Positions 1 to 6,068 of a stretch of DNA of 7,988 nucleotides are shown in pieces. The position numbers and the translations under genes are program-made. Position 1 is the first letter of the stretch. Each line of letters opens with the position of its first letter. Location: the NCBI GenBank assembly GCA_016198945.1, contig JACQHO010000210.1, positions 1 through 7,988 on the forward strand. Reading direction: 5' to 3'. Under the pieces are notes generated by a model. The model was not told the origin of the DNA. It worked only from the letters and a program-made list of their open reading frames with translations, and searched no databases. Source of the stretch: Nitrospirota bacterium. GTDB taxonomy: Bacteria; Nitrospirota; Nitrospiria; JACQBZ01.

Positions 1-253
1 AACGGCTGGGACTGGAAAACCGCCGGCGGTCGGAGAAGACGAAACCGCATTTATTACAGACCGAGGGTTCGATGATCAGCCGCTTCGGAGGATGAAGGCT
101 TTTCGCCACGTGCTCCATGTGGGCGATTGCCTCTTTCTCCGAGATCCGGATCGTTTTGGAAAGGTCGCGGGCCGTCATCGGACCCTTTTCGAGTTCGGCC
201 GTGATGAGCTGTCGAATGGTCATCTCGCGGGTCCTGTCCTGTGGCAGCCCCAT
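1..253 (-). CDS. Predicted HTH/zinc-ribbon transcriptional regulator (C-terminus outside window)
   Basis: The visible part is the first 84 residues of a small DNA-binding protein; its 3' end lies beyond base 1. Residues 11 to 55 read as a winged-helix type HTH (a TIRQLITAEL helix, then GPMTARDLSKTIRISEKEAIAHMEHVAKSL divided between the second and recognition helices). A zinc-ribbon half-site, VCNKCGF, follows with Cys66 and Cys69; the second Cys pair would lie past the window edge. This order matches the family described as a predicted transcriptional regulator with an HTH fused to a Zn ribbon (COG3357). The ATG at 253 has GAGG just upstream; the in-frame ATG at 223 (residue 11), preceded by AGGA, is an alternative start. 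It lies 105 bp downstream of the DUF2784 gene on the same strand and may be cotranscribed with it. Target genes cannot be inferred. Confidence 0.8.
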   Translation of the reverse strand, partial: MGLPQDRTREMTIRQLITAELEKGPMTARDLSKTIRISEKEAIAHMEHVAKSLHPPKRLIIEPSVCNKCGFVFSDRRRFSSPSR

Positions 254-322
254 CCGTCCTCACTCCGTATGCTCGAAGATTGATTCGGGGAACTCCACGA
301 AAGGACCCTTGGTTTTTCCATT

Positions 323-358
323 GCGGGCGGATGGGGCGCCCCGCCTCCGGCCACCCGC
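323..358. repeat. GC-rich hairpin directly after the DUF2784 stop codon
   Basis: Plus-strand bases 323-330 (GCGGGCGG) pair with 351-358 (CCACCCGC); read as minus-strand RNA there is one G-U pair. The inner palindrome GGGGCGCCCC lies at 333-342. On the minus strand the hairpin starts immediately after the TGA of the DUF2784 gene. No T-run follows, so it is not a classical intrinsic terminator; it could be a factor-dependent terminator or a 3' stabiliser. Its right half is one copy of the 22-bp repeat also found at 4419-4440. Confidence 0.55.
337..358 (-). repeat. 22-bp direct repeat, copy 1
   Basis: An exact 22-base match to 4419-4440 in the same orientation; the core is CCGCCTCCGGCCACCCGC. 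This copy forms one arm of a hairpin that abuts the stop codon of the DUF2784 gene. The identity ends sharply at both sides. Two exact copies in 8 kb, each just downstream of a minus-strand gene, suggest a dispersed intergenic repeat rather than chance. Confidence 0.6.
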
Positions 359-721
359 TCATGAACGTGGCGGCATCGTCTTACAGTAGATCACAGCCGA
401 AATCCCGATCACGATCCCGGTCAGAACAAGAAGCAAGCCGCGCGGGATCTCCATGTAGATCAGTTTTTCGAGATAGTGGGCGATGAAGGAACCGGTATAA
501 GAGCCGGCCGGTGTTCGGTTCCAGAGCCAAAGCTCCAGATAGGTGAGAGGACAGGTCCATGAGAAGGCCTGCAGCAGCACGCTGTATCCCAACGCGGCCA
601 GATGCGTCCATTTCACCCACCGCACCCGCCGGCCGATGAAGGCTCCTCCGATTAAAAAGAGAATCCATCCGAGATGGACCGCCACAACAATGTCGGCCGC
701 GATTCTGTAAAAAAGACCCAT
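359..721 (-). CDS. DUF2784 family small integral membrane protein
   Basis: A 120-residue, very hydrophobic protein. Membrane segments are visible at about residues 7-29, 40-57 and 93-112, with a further weakly hydrophobic stretch around 79-91. The family signature is clear: an N-terminal YRIAADIVVAVHLGWILF segment, then WTHLAALGY, CPLTYLE at 57-63, and SFIAHYL at 78-84 near a proline-containing last helix. This order and length match DUF2784, a family of unknown function usually predicted to sit in the cytoplasmic membrane. The ATG at 721 has AGGA 8 nt upstream. A perfect TATAAT box lies at 757-762 on the minus strand, so the gene is probably transcribed from its own promoter, divergently from the OmpA-like lipoprotein. 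The GC-rich hairpin at 323-358 follows the stop. The function is not known. Confidence 0.85.
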   Translation of the reverse strand: MGLFYRIAADIVVAVHLGWILFLIGGAFIGRRVRWVKWTHLAALGYSVLLQAFSWTCPLTYLELWLWNRTPAGSYTGSFIAHYLEKLIYMEIPRGLLLVLTGIVIGISAVIYCKTMPPRS

Positions 722-756
722 GACCGGATCCTTCCAACTTGAGTGGAGTGAATTTG

Positions 757-785
757 ATTATAAATGTTCAGTGTGTGATCCGCAA
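757..785 (-). promoter_or_regulatory. Sigma-70-like promoter for the DUF2784 gene
   Basis: On the minus strand a TTGCGG box (780-785) and a perfect TATAAT box (757-762) are separated by exactly 17 nt. The start codon at 721 lies about 35 nt downstream of the -10 box, leaving a short leader that holds AGGA. The -35 box matches consensus at only three of six bases. The surroundings are AT-rich compared with the rest of the window. Confidence 0.55.
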
Positions 786-810
786 CAGGATGGCGTACGG
801 CTTAATTTGT

Positions 811-840
811 TTGACGGTTTTAGGCTGAATGGTGTACTTT
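811..840 (+). promoter_or_regulatory. Possible sigma-70-like promoter for the OmpA-like lipoprotein
   Basis: TTGACG (811-816, five of six to consensus) is followed after 18 nt by TACTTT (835-840, a weak -10 match). The start codon is 39 nt further on, leaving a short AT-rich leader with GAGGAGG before the ATG. The position fits a divergent arrangement with the DUF2784 promoter. The weak -10 box and the 18-nt spacing make this tentative. Confidence 0.35.
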
Positions 841-878
841 GCATTAGCACTTATTTATCTTCAAGAGGAGGAACGGTC

Positions 879-1664
879 ATGCATATGCTGAAGAATGGTT
901 TTGTGATCTCGGTCGTCGCGCTCGCGTTCCTTTCGGGCTGTGTTTCGCAGTCGAAGTATCGGGCCTTGGAGCAGTCGTCGAAGGCCGAGCAGTCCAAGTT
1001 GCAGCAGGAGATCGCCGGGCTCCGGTCTCAGAAAGAGAGTCTGGACAAGGATCTGGCGGCGCTCCGCCAGGAGAAACAGAATGCCGAAACGCAGATCGCC
1101 TCCCTCAATGATCGGCTGGACCAGATGCAGAAACAGGCGGCTGAGATCGCGGCGCAGAAGGACGAAGAGATTAACCGTCTGAAAGGTACGTATGAAAGTC
1201 TGGTCAAGGATCTCAAGGGCGAGATCGAAAAGGGCGAGATCAAGGTGACCCAGATTCGGGATCGGCTGACGGTCAACCTGGTCGAAAAAATATTGTTCGA
1301 TTCCGGCAAGGCCGAGGTGAAGGCCCAGGGCAAAGAGGTCTTGAAGAAGGTGGGCAACATTCTTAAAGATGTCCAGGATAAGGATATCCGGATCGAAGGC
1401 TACACGGACAACGTCCCGATCGGAGGCGCGCTTCGACAGAAATTCCCCACGAATTGGGAGCTCTCGACCCAGCGGGCCACGAACGTCCTCCGTTTTCTTC
1501 AAGATGAGGGCGGCGTGGACGGAACGCGGCTCGCCGCAGTGGGCTTCGGCGAATTCCGGCCGATTGCAGGCAACGACACGCCGGAGGGCAAGTCGCAGAA
1601 CCGCCGGATCGAGATCGTCCTGGTGCCGTCCGATATCCAGGGGGTTTTACAGGAATTGAAATAG
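879..1664 (+). CDS. OmpA-family peptidoglycan-binding lipoprotein with coiled-coil stalk
   Basis: A 261-residue envelope protein that probably links the outer membrane to peptidoglycan. Residues 1-21 form a lipoprotein signal (MHMLKNG, hydrophobic VISVVALAF, lipobox LSGC with Cys21). Position +2 is Val rather than Asp, which fits outer-membrane sorting. Residues about 25-125 are a charged heptad-like coiled coil rich in E, K, Q and L. An OmpA C-terminal domain spans about 130-250: ILFDSGKAEV, then EGYTDNVPI with Asp177, the helix signature NWELSTQRATNVLRFL, GFGEFRPI, and the closing NRRIEIVL. It resembles the MotB/OmpA-type fold more than Pal, because of the long insert after TDNVPI. The ATG at 879 is preceded by GAGGAGG; the reading frame stays open upstream to 720 but would bury the signal peptide. 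It converges on the reductase gene and appears monocistronic. Confidence 0.93.
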   Translation: MHMLKNGFVISVVALAFLSGCVSQSKYRALEQSSKAEQSKLQQEIAGLRSQKESLDKDLAALRQEKQNAETQIASLNDRLDQMQKQAAEIAAQKDEEINRLKGTYESLVKDLKGEIEKGEIKVTQIRDRLTVNLVEKILFDSGKAEVKAQGKEVLKKVGNILKDVQDKDIRIEGYTDNVPIGGALRQKFPTNWELSTQRATNVLRFLQDEGGVDGTRLAAVGFGEFRPIAGNDTPEGKSQNRRIEIVLVPSDIQGVLQELK

Positions 1665-1675
1665 GACATGCGATT

Positions 1676-1703
1676 GTAGAGGCGACGCTTGCGTCGCCCT
1701 TAC
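1676..1703. terminator. Palindrome between convergent genes, probable bidirectional terminator or dispersed palindromic repeat
   Basis: GGCGACGCTTGCGTCGCC at 1681-1698 is a perfect palindrome: eight base pairs around TT. Three more outer pairs plus a G-U pair, after one mismatch, extend it to 1676-1703. It starts 12 nt after the lipoprotein stop, and its left edge on the minus strand overlaps the reductase stop codon (1700-1702). There is no long T-run on either side, so intrinsic termination would be weak. Similar GTAG-GGCGACGC palindromes recur as intergenic repeats in many bacterial genomes, so this may be a member of such a family; that is from memory and was not checked here. Confidence 0.6.
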
Positions 1704-3091
1704 TGCGATGTCTTAAATCGGTGTAGAATCTCCTCGCCCGGCATCGGTGGGGTTGATGGAAGATCCATCAAGTCCTGCACATATTCCGTGCGACGCATCC
1801 CGACCAGAACGCAGGACAGACCCGGCAGGGAAAGCAGTACGCGAATCGCCATCTGACTGAGCGTCTCAGTGGAAGCGGGATAACCGGCCTCGATGAGTCG
1901 TCGCCGGACGGCGTCGGATGCGCCCTGTTGAAGCGAAGCCAGATAGCGGCTGATCTCTTCGAACAGTCCGTTGATCAGCTCCACAAACTCCTTCTGCCAG
2001 CCGTTCCATTCCGGGCGACGGCCGAATTCCTCCTGGGCCGACGACAGCCAGTTTTTAACCGGCTCGATGATGTAAGGGCCGACCGCCTGCTCCAGATGGG
2101 CCGGCGATTGGAGTTGCGGGATGATCTGCTCCAGCATATCGGCCGTGCCGACGTCCGACTCCTTTGATCCGGTGAACAGCTTGGAAAACCTCTCTTCATG
2201 TCTTCGAAGAGGCTGAAGAAGCGACCGGATCGCCTCCGGACCCGGCGGGGGGAAACCGGGTTTTATAAAATCGGCCAGACGGATCATTTGATTTTTCGAG
2301 AAGGCGTTTAACGGCCGATTCACCAAGACCCCGATCCCGTTCGACCGGCAGAACTCCAGGACCGTTTGACCCTCGTTGTTGGCCTCCAGTGCGCCGCCGG
2401 ACTCAAAAAGATTCATCGGAAGCTGGACGACGGAAAAATGGGGCTCGTCGGCGACTTCGCGTGCAACCGCAAGACATCGCGCGACGCTGGTCGCGGTCTG
2501 GTCCGACGCCGGAAGACCGTAATGGTTCGAGCTGATCCCGTACCAACGGATCCTGCCCGTGCGGACTTTTTCCTCCAAAAAGCGGAAGGCTTCCCGTATG
2601 CGGCGGTAAAACTCGTCATGATCGGCCGCGGAGATTTTCCCGTGATGGGCGATCTGCGTCAGATAATATTCCGGGTTATGGAGCAGGTAGATGTCGATCG
2701 TCCCGACCTGCAGCCGTTCGGCCGAGAGGCGGATCTGCGTTTCCAAAAATTCCGGATGGATGCAGTGCCACAGGCCGTCGGCATACGCGACGACTTCCGG
2801 GAAGGACCGCGACTTTGCCAGCGCCATGTTCTGTCCCTGGATATAGCCGCCTTTCGTCACGAGGATCAATCCGTCGCGCGGATAATCCTTGATGACGCGG
2901 CCGATGAGACGTTCGGATTGGCCGTCGGTATAATTCGCGCTCGTATCGATCAGATTGCCGCCGCGGTCCAGGTAGGACCGGAGGGCGGCCTCCTGCAGGT
3001 CGTTCCCTTCCCCGATGCGATAGCTTCCGAAGCCGAGGGGATGTACCGAGGACCCTGTTCGGCCGAGGGGGCGGAAGAATGATCGGTCCAT
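1700..3091 (-). CDS. Aldo/keto reductase with large C-terminal insertion
   Basis: A 463-residue, probably cytoplasmic NAD(P)H-dependent oxidoreductase. The AKR barrel is clear: GRTGSSVHPLGFGSYRIG at the N-terminus; the catalytic tetrad as Asp49 and Tyr54 (NLIDTSANY), Lys80 (LVTKGGY) and His138 (YLLHNPEY); then WYGISSN at 183-189, VVQLPMNLFE at 221-230 and GIGVLVNRPLNAF at 252-264. The cofactor-binding end follows as PGLSCVLVGMRRTEYVQD at 423-440. Between about 265 and 405 lies a helical, charged stretch not found in typical AKRs of about 300-340 residues. The ATG at 3091 has AAGGAG 8 nt upstream. It sits 36 bp downstream of an unknown gene on the same strand, so the two are probably cotranscribed. 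The full tetrad implies an active enzyme; the substrate cannot be read from sequence. Confidence 0.9.
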   Translation of the reverse strand: MDRSFFRPLGRTGSSVHPLGFGSYRIGEGNDLQEAALRSYLDRGGNLIDTSANYTDGQSERLIGRVIKDYPRDGLILVTKGGYIQGQNMALAKSRSFPEVVAYADGLWHCIHPEFLETQIRLSAERLQVGTIDIYLLHNPEYYLTQIAHHGKISAADHDEFYRRIREAFRFLEEKVRTGRIRWYGISSNHYGLPASDQTATSVARCLAVAREVADEPHFSVVQLPMNLFESGGALEANNEGQTVLEFCRSNGIGVLVNRPLNAFSKNQMIRLADFIKPGFPPPGPEAIRSLLQPLRRHEERFSKLFTGSKESDVGTADMLEQIIPQLQSPAHLEQAVGPYIIEPVKNWLSSAQEEFGRRPEWNGWQKEFVELINGLFEEISRYLASLQQGASDAVRRRLIEAGYPASTETLSQMAIRVLLSLPGLSCVLVGMRRTEYVQDLMDLPSTPPMPGEEILHRFKTSQ

Positions 3092-3127
3092 GCATTTTCT
3101 CCTTATCGAAGGACGGCCATCATGAAC

Positions 3128-4189
3128 TCATGGAAACGGCGGCAGGGGCGCGTAGGCCATCGGAAAGCCCAGGAGCGTTTCCAGCCAACCGTCCATTTCA
3201 TTCTCCGGAAGCGGCGCCCGGTTCAGCCGGGCCTCGATTTTAAATCCGCCGGCCATTCCGACCACGCCGACGATCAGCCAGGCGTTGCGCGTGTTTGGGT
3301 AAAGCTCCTGGGTCTGAATCTCGCATAGGGTTGTGTAAAGCCGTCCGTCGGGCCGGATCACCGATGAAAGTTCCGGCAGATCCAGAAGCTGGCCGTGGAT
3401 GGAACAGCGGTAGGCATAGCGGGCCCCGGGCGCGGTCGTTTCAAACTCCCTCAGCGCCGGTTCGGAAAATCCGGTCAGGTAGGCGCGGACCGTGGCCGGT
3501 TCTCCTCCGCCGGTGGCGGCCAACCGTCCGGCTGGGACGAGAAATTCGAAGGCATCGGGGAAATTGTACTCGAACTGGCAGGGTCCGAACGCGTCCGGCC
3601 AGGAACAGAACAGCGCCGCGTCTTCCTCCGTCGTCCGCAGCGTCACTTTTCCGTTTTTGATCTCCGGCTCGATCGGCAGCTCCAGAAACGCGATGACGGA
3701 TTGAAAGACCCGACGGCGTTCCTCGATCCAAACCTCGCGCCGGTCATCCGCACGCGTCTCGTCCGGCGTGATCACCTCGGTGGTATGCAGGCGGACGCGA
3801 ATGAAGGAATGGAGATCGCGAAAGCCGATCCAGAACATTCCGTTCGGATGATGGGCGGTGAACCGTTCATGGAGATTCCAGGGGTGGCTGACGGAGCAGT
3901 AGGTTCCGGATCCTTTGTGTCGTTGATAAAGGGTGTGGTACGCGCCGGCCAGAAGGAAGAAGTCCCCCGTCCAGTTTTCACGAACATGGACCAGCGTGAC
4001 GTCCTCCTTCGGCCAGGCTGAAAGGCGGCTGATTTTTCCGGGGGCTGGGACGGTCCATTCCTCTATATAGATGATGATCTCCTTTTCCGTCGTTGCCGGT
4101 TTCAGACCGAGACGGTCCAACCGCTCACCCAGTTTCAGCACATCCTCAAATGAAAACGTTTTATTTGATTCCCACCGTCGTTCACGCAC
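3128..4189 (-). CDS. Uncharacterised 353-residue protein upstream of the aldo/keto reductase
   Basis: I do not recognise this protein. It has no signal peptide or membrane segment and looks soluble. It is rich in aromatic residues and histidine in its first half (for example FFLLAGAYHTLYQRHKG, SVSHPWNLHERFTAHHPNGMFWIGFRD) and alternates charged and hydrophobic residues as in a mixed alpha/beta fold. The C-terminal half has proline-rich turns and ends in PMAYAPLPPFP. No catalytic motif or cofactor loop stands out. The GTG at 4189 has GGAG 8 nt upstream; a longer form from GTG at 4222 adds 11 residues but lacks a ribosome site. Codon use resembles its neighbours, and the frame is open over more than 1 kb, so it is a real gene. 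It lies 36 bp before the reductase, suggesting a shared transcript and perhaps a shared pathway. The region upstream holds the stem-loop element. Confidence 0.8.
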   Translation of the reverse strand: MRERRWESNKTFSFEDVLKLGERLDRLGLKPATTEKEIIIYIEEWTVPAPGKISRLSAWPKEDVTLVHVRENWTGDFFLLAGAYHTLYQRHKGSGTYCSVSHPWNLHERFTAHHPNGMFWIGFRDLHSFIRVRLHTTEVITPDETRADDRREVWIEERRRVFQSVIAFLELPIEPEIKNGKVTLRTTEEDAALFCSWPDAFGPCQFEYNFPDAFEFLVPAGRLAATGGGEPATVRAYLTGFSEPALREFETTAPGARYAYRCSIHGQLLDLPELSSVIRPDGRLYTTLCEIQTQELYPNTRNAWLIVGVVGMAGGFKIEARLNRAPLPENEMDGWLETLLGFPMAYAPLPPFP

Positions 4190-4223
4190 CCGAGAGACTC
4201 CATATTCGTTATGCTGATACACC

Positions 4224-4245
4224 GGGCCCGTTTGTCACTGGGCCC
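4224..4245. repeat. GGGCCC inverted repeat
   Basis: Two GGGCCC hexamers (4224-4229 and 4240-4245) are separated by 10 nt and can form a six-base-pair hairpin. The site lies 35 nt upstream of the unknown gene's GTG start on the minus strand. It could be a leader hairpin, or one edge of the larger structured element that continues to about 4440. Confidence 0.4.
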
Positions 4246-4270
4246 TACGGCTCCGGCGGCTTCCGTTTGA

Positions 4271-4355
4271 CCCGGCTAAGGCTCGGCCGCTCAATTTTCC
4301 GAAGGGGTTCTGCGGAAAATTGGCCCTGACGTGCCGCGTCTCTCGCCAAGCCGGG
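4271..4355. repeat. Long imperfect stem-loop in the intergenic region
   Basis: The outer stem pairs CCCGGCT (4271-4277) with AGCCGGG (4349-4355) and, after a small internal loop, GGC (4280-4282) with GCC (4345-4347). A middle CGGC (4284-4287) can pair with GCCG (4333-4336). The inner hairpin is perfect: CAATTTTCCG (4292-4301) with CGGAAAATTG (4313-4322) around an 11-nt loop. No T-run follows on either strand, so it is not a simple terminator. It may be a structured RNA, a palindromic repeat element or a remnant of a small mobile element. It lies between two minus-strand genes, so either strand could be transcribed. Confidence 0.6.
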
Positions 4356-4418
4356 TGTCCCCAAACGCAAGCCGAGTCGCCTCCCGGCCTCAGCGCCAAA
4401 CGGCGCCTTCTAAATAAA

Positions 4419-4440
4419 CGCCCCGCCTCCGGCCACCCGC
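4419..4440 (-). repeat. 22-bp direct repeat, copy 2
   Basis: An exact 22-base match to 337-358 in the same orientation. It lies 13 nt past the cupin stop codon on the minus strand. Unlike copy 1 it has no pairing partner next to it, so hairpin formation is not what both copies share. Together with the stem-loop and the GGGCCC hairpin it fills the gap between the cupin and the unknown gene. Confidence 0.6.
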
Positions 4441-4453
4441 CTTGATCCACCGC

Positions 4454-4798
4454 CTAATCTTCCCCCGCCTCGATGCAGGTGACGCCTTTAGGGCCGACCA
4501 CGGCGCCGTGGCGCGTGCCGGCCGGAAGGATCATCCGGTCGCCGCGTCGGAGTTCCACTTCATGCTCGGCGTCAGGCAATGAAAAGGTGATGCTTCCATC
4601 GAGACAGAAAAGGGTTTTACGGTACGGATGCGAATGAATCCCGTAGACCTCGCCCGGTCCGTTCGACCACCGGCTGTGCGTCAGGCCCCGCGCGCCGAAG
4701 AAATTGACGATCTCCTCTTCCGGAAGGGAATGGGCATGCGGCCAGCGCAACACCTGGACATTCCCGGGAAGGGTTTCATGATATGAGGGTTGATTCAA
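4454..4798 (-). CDS. Small single-domain cupin protein
   Basis: A 114-residue cupin with one conserved beta-barrel domain. Motif 1 is GIHSHPYRKTLFCLDG (residues 53-68), with His55 and His57 in place but Lys61 where the classical metal-ligand Glu stands. Motif 2 is GDRMILPAGTRHGAVVG (86-102), with His97. Three His ligands remain, so metal binding is possible but is not of the classical His3Glu type. I recall similar small cupins with Lys at this place, so this is probably a subfamily trait rather than decay. The start is inferred: TTG at 4798 has AGGAG 9 nt upstream and gives a cupin-sized protein. The upstream in-frame ATGs near 4837 have no ribosome site and would add a non-cupin extension. 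It is the shortest gene here and lies 115 bp downstream of the ankyrin gene. Its ligand is unknown. Confidence 0.82.
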   Translation of the reverse strand: MNQPSYHETLPGNVQVLRWPHAHSLPEEEIVNFFGARGLTHSRWSNGPGEVYGIHSHPYRKTLFCLDGSITFSLPDAEHEVELRRGDRMILPAGTRHGAVVGPKGVTCIEAGED

Positions 4799-4822
4799 GA
4801 AAGAATTCTCCTGACCGCTTAA

Positions 4823-4852
4823 GCATATCCGCATCATCAATGGATACGCAAG
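4823..4852 (-). promoter_or_regulatory. Possible promoter for the cupin gene
   Basis: On the minus strand TTGCGT (4847-4852) and TATGCT (4823-4828) are separated by 18 nt and lie 24 nt before the TTG start. Both boxes are imperfect. The 115-bp gap to the upstream ankyrin gene, compared with about 35 bp between the other genes of this block, supports an independent promoter here. Confidence 0.3.
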
Positions 4853-4913
4853 TGGGGATTGCACAAAAATGAGATAAATCAGCAGCCTCGAAATCAAAAC
4901 TACCGGCAGGAAA

Positions 4914-6032
4914 TCATTCGAAACGGCCGGCGCCGTTTTCTTCGAGAAATTCGATCATTGCCCGGACATTATTGCGATTGGCGATTTTCATCGGGGTCAC
5001 TCCAAAATTGTTCTCGGCTCTTACATCCGCGCCGTTAGAAATAAGCATTTGGGCTGTTTTGATCCATATTTTATTATAATAGTCAGAGAGCGGGTCTTTA
5101 ACTTTATTTACAATGAGATGGAGTGGAGTCTCTCCTCTGTTGTTCCGTGTATTCGGGTCCGCGCCTTTTTCGAGCAGGATGGAAATGCATTTCGGGTCCG
5201 TTGCCAGCTGCCTTACGGCGTGTATCAGCGCCGTCTCGCCGGATGAGTCCTTTAGATCGACATCCGCTCCATGATCCAATAGGATTTCCGCCACAGCTCC
5301 CCAGCCCCGCTTGGCCGCCATGATTAATGCCGTTTCATCATTGTAGTTTCTTGCATTTACCGCCGCCCCATGATTCAGCAGGAGGGTGACGGCCTCTTTC
5401 CGGCCCGCTTGAGACGCGAGCATTAATGCCGTGTTGCCGCTCTGGTCTTCTTCATTGGGATCCATTGATCGATCCAGTAGGACCCGGATCACATTGGCAT
5501 GCCCGGCCGCTGCCATTTGCATCAGGAATGTGGAGCCGTCGTTGGAACCGCCGGGTATATCCGCTCCGTATTTCAGTATCAGCAAGGTTTTCTCTTCGCT
5601 ACTTCCGAGAGCCGCATATAGAGGATCGTAACGCGTCGGTTTGTCCACACTCGCTCCATTTTCGAGCAATAACCGCACATTTTTGATTAAGCCGCGCCCC
5701 AAAGCCATCAGGAGAGCGGTCTGTCCTTCAAAATCTTCAGCATCCGGATCGATCCCGGCCGCGAGAAATAATTCGAGAATCTTGGTGGATTCAGGATCGG
5801 CAGATCCCGCGTACTTTACAAATTCGGAGGTGCTGTACCGGACCTTTAACCGCTCCAGCGACTCCCGGGGAGTTAACGAGGGATCGATCTGAATTTTAGG
5901 GACGTTCGGCAGTCGGCTAAGATCCTCCGAGTCGTCGACCCATCGTGAGCCGGACTCGATCAAGGAACCGATTCCCCAGATCGCTCCGAGGATCGCGAGG
6001 AGAATGATCAGGCGTGTAGCTGCCGTTTTCAT
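4914..6032 (-). CDS. Membrane-anchored ankyrin-repeat protein
   Basis: A 372-residue protein with an N-terminal hydrophobic segment (about residues 8-25, LIILLAILGAIWGIGSLI) that acts as a signal anchor or uncleaved signal, placing the rest outside the cytoplasm. A linker and a helical module with SLERLKVRYSTSEF (58-71) come next. About eight ankyrin repeats follow from about 100 to 370, several near-canonical (SGNTALMLASQAGRKEAVTLLLNHGA; DETALIMAAKRGWGAVAEILLDHGAD). One late repeat carries an insertion (VKDPLSDYYNKIWIKTAQML). Ankyrin repeats bind other proteins; no enzymatic domain is visible. The ATG at 6032 has GAGG just upstream. It begins 36 bp after the peroxiredoxin-ankyrin gene, whose second half has the same module, so the pair look like paralogues in one operon. 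The binding partner is unknown. Confidence 0.88.
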   Translation of the reverse strand: MKTAATRLIILLAILGAIWGIGSLIESGSRWVDDSEDLSRLPNVPKIQIDPSLTPRESLERLKVRYSTSEFVKYAGSADPESTKILELFLAAGIDPDAEDFEGQTALLMALGRGLIKNVRLLLENGASVDKPTRYDPLYAALGSSEEKTLLILKYGADIPGGSNDGSTFLMQMAAAGHANVIRVLLDRSMDPNEEDQSGNTALMLASQAGRKEAVTLLLNHGAAVNARNYNDETALIMAAKRGWGAVAEILLDHGADVDLKDSSGETALIHAVRQLATDPKCISILLEKGADPNTRNNRGETPLHLIVNKVKDPLSDYYNKIWIKTAQMLISNGADVRAENNFGVTPMKIANRNNVRAMIEFLEENGAGRFE

Positions 6033-6068
6033 AAGGGCCCTCGATGGGAGTGACGGAGGTCCGGGTGG

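Noticed and set aside
54..362. Open frame of 102 codons on the minus strand spanning the DUF2784/regulator gap
   Set aside because: It overlaps the HTH/zinc-ribbon gene in another frame, has no family features, and shares only the repeat-encoded GWPEAGR with the frame at 4235-4450.
720..878. Upstream in-frame extension of the OmpA-like lipoprotein by 53 residues
   Set aside because: It has no ribosome site, overlaps the divergent promoters, and would bury the lipoprotein signal, while the ATG at 879 has GAGGAGG and gives an N-terminal signal with a lipobox.
2366..3082. Long plus-strand open frame antisense to the aldo/keto reductase
   Set aside because: It mirrors the third-position GC bias of a clear enzyme gene on the other strand and shows no protein features of its own; the same holds for 861-1502 on the minus strand and 3395-4021 on the plus strand.
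4271..4355. Integron attC site or intrinsic terminator
   Set aside because: No core-site pattern ending in GTTRRRY was seen, no integrase or cassette structure is present, and no T-run follows the stem on either strand.
4235..4450. Open frame of 71 codons on the minus strand in the gap between the cupin and the unknown gene
   Set aside because: It runs through the stem-loop and the 22-bp repeat, is very rich in Arg and Gly, starts with GTG without a ribosome site, and resembles translated repeat DNA rather than a protein.
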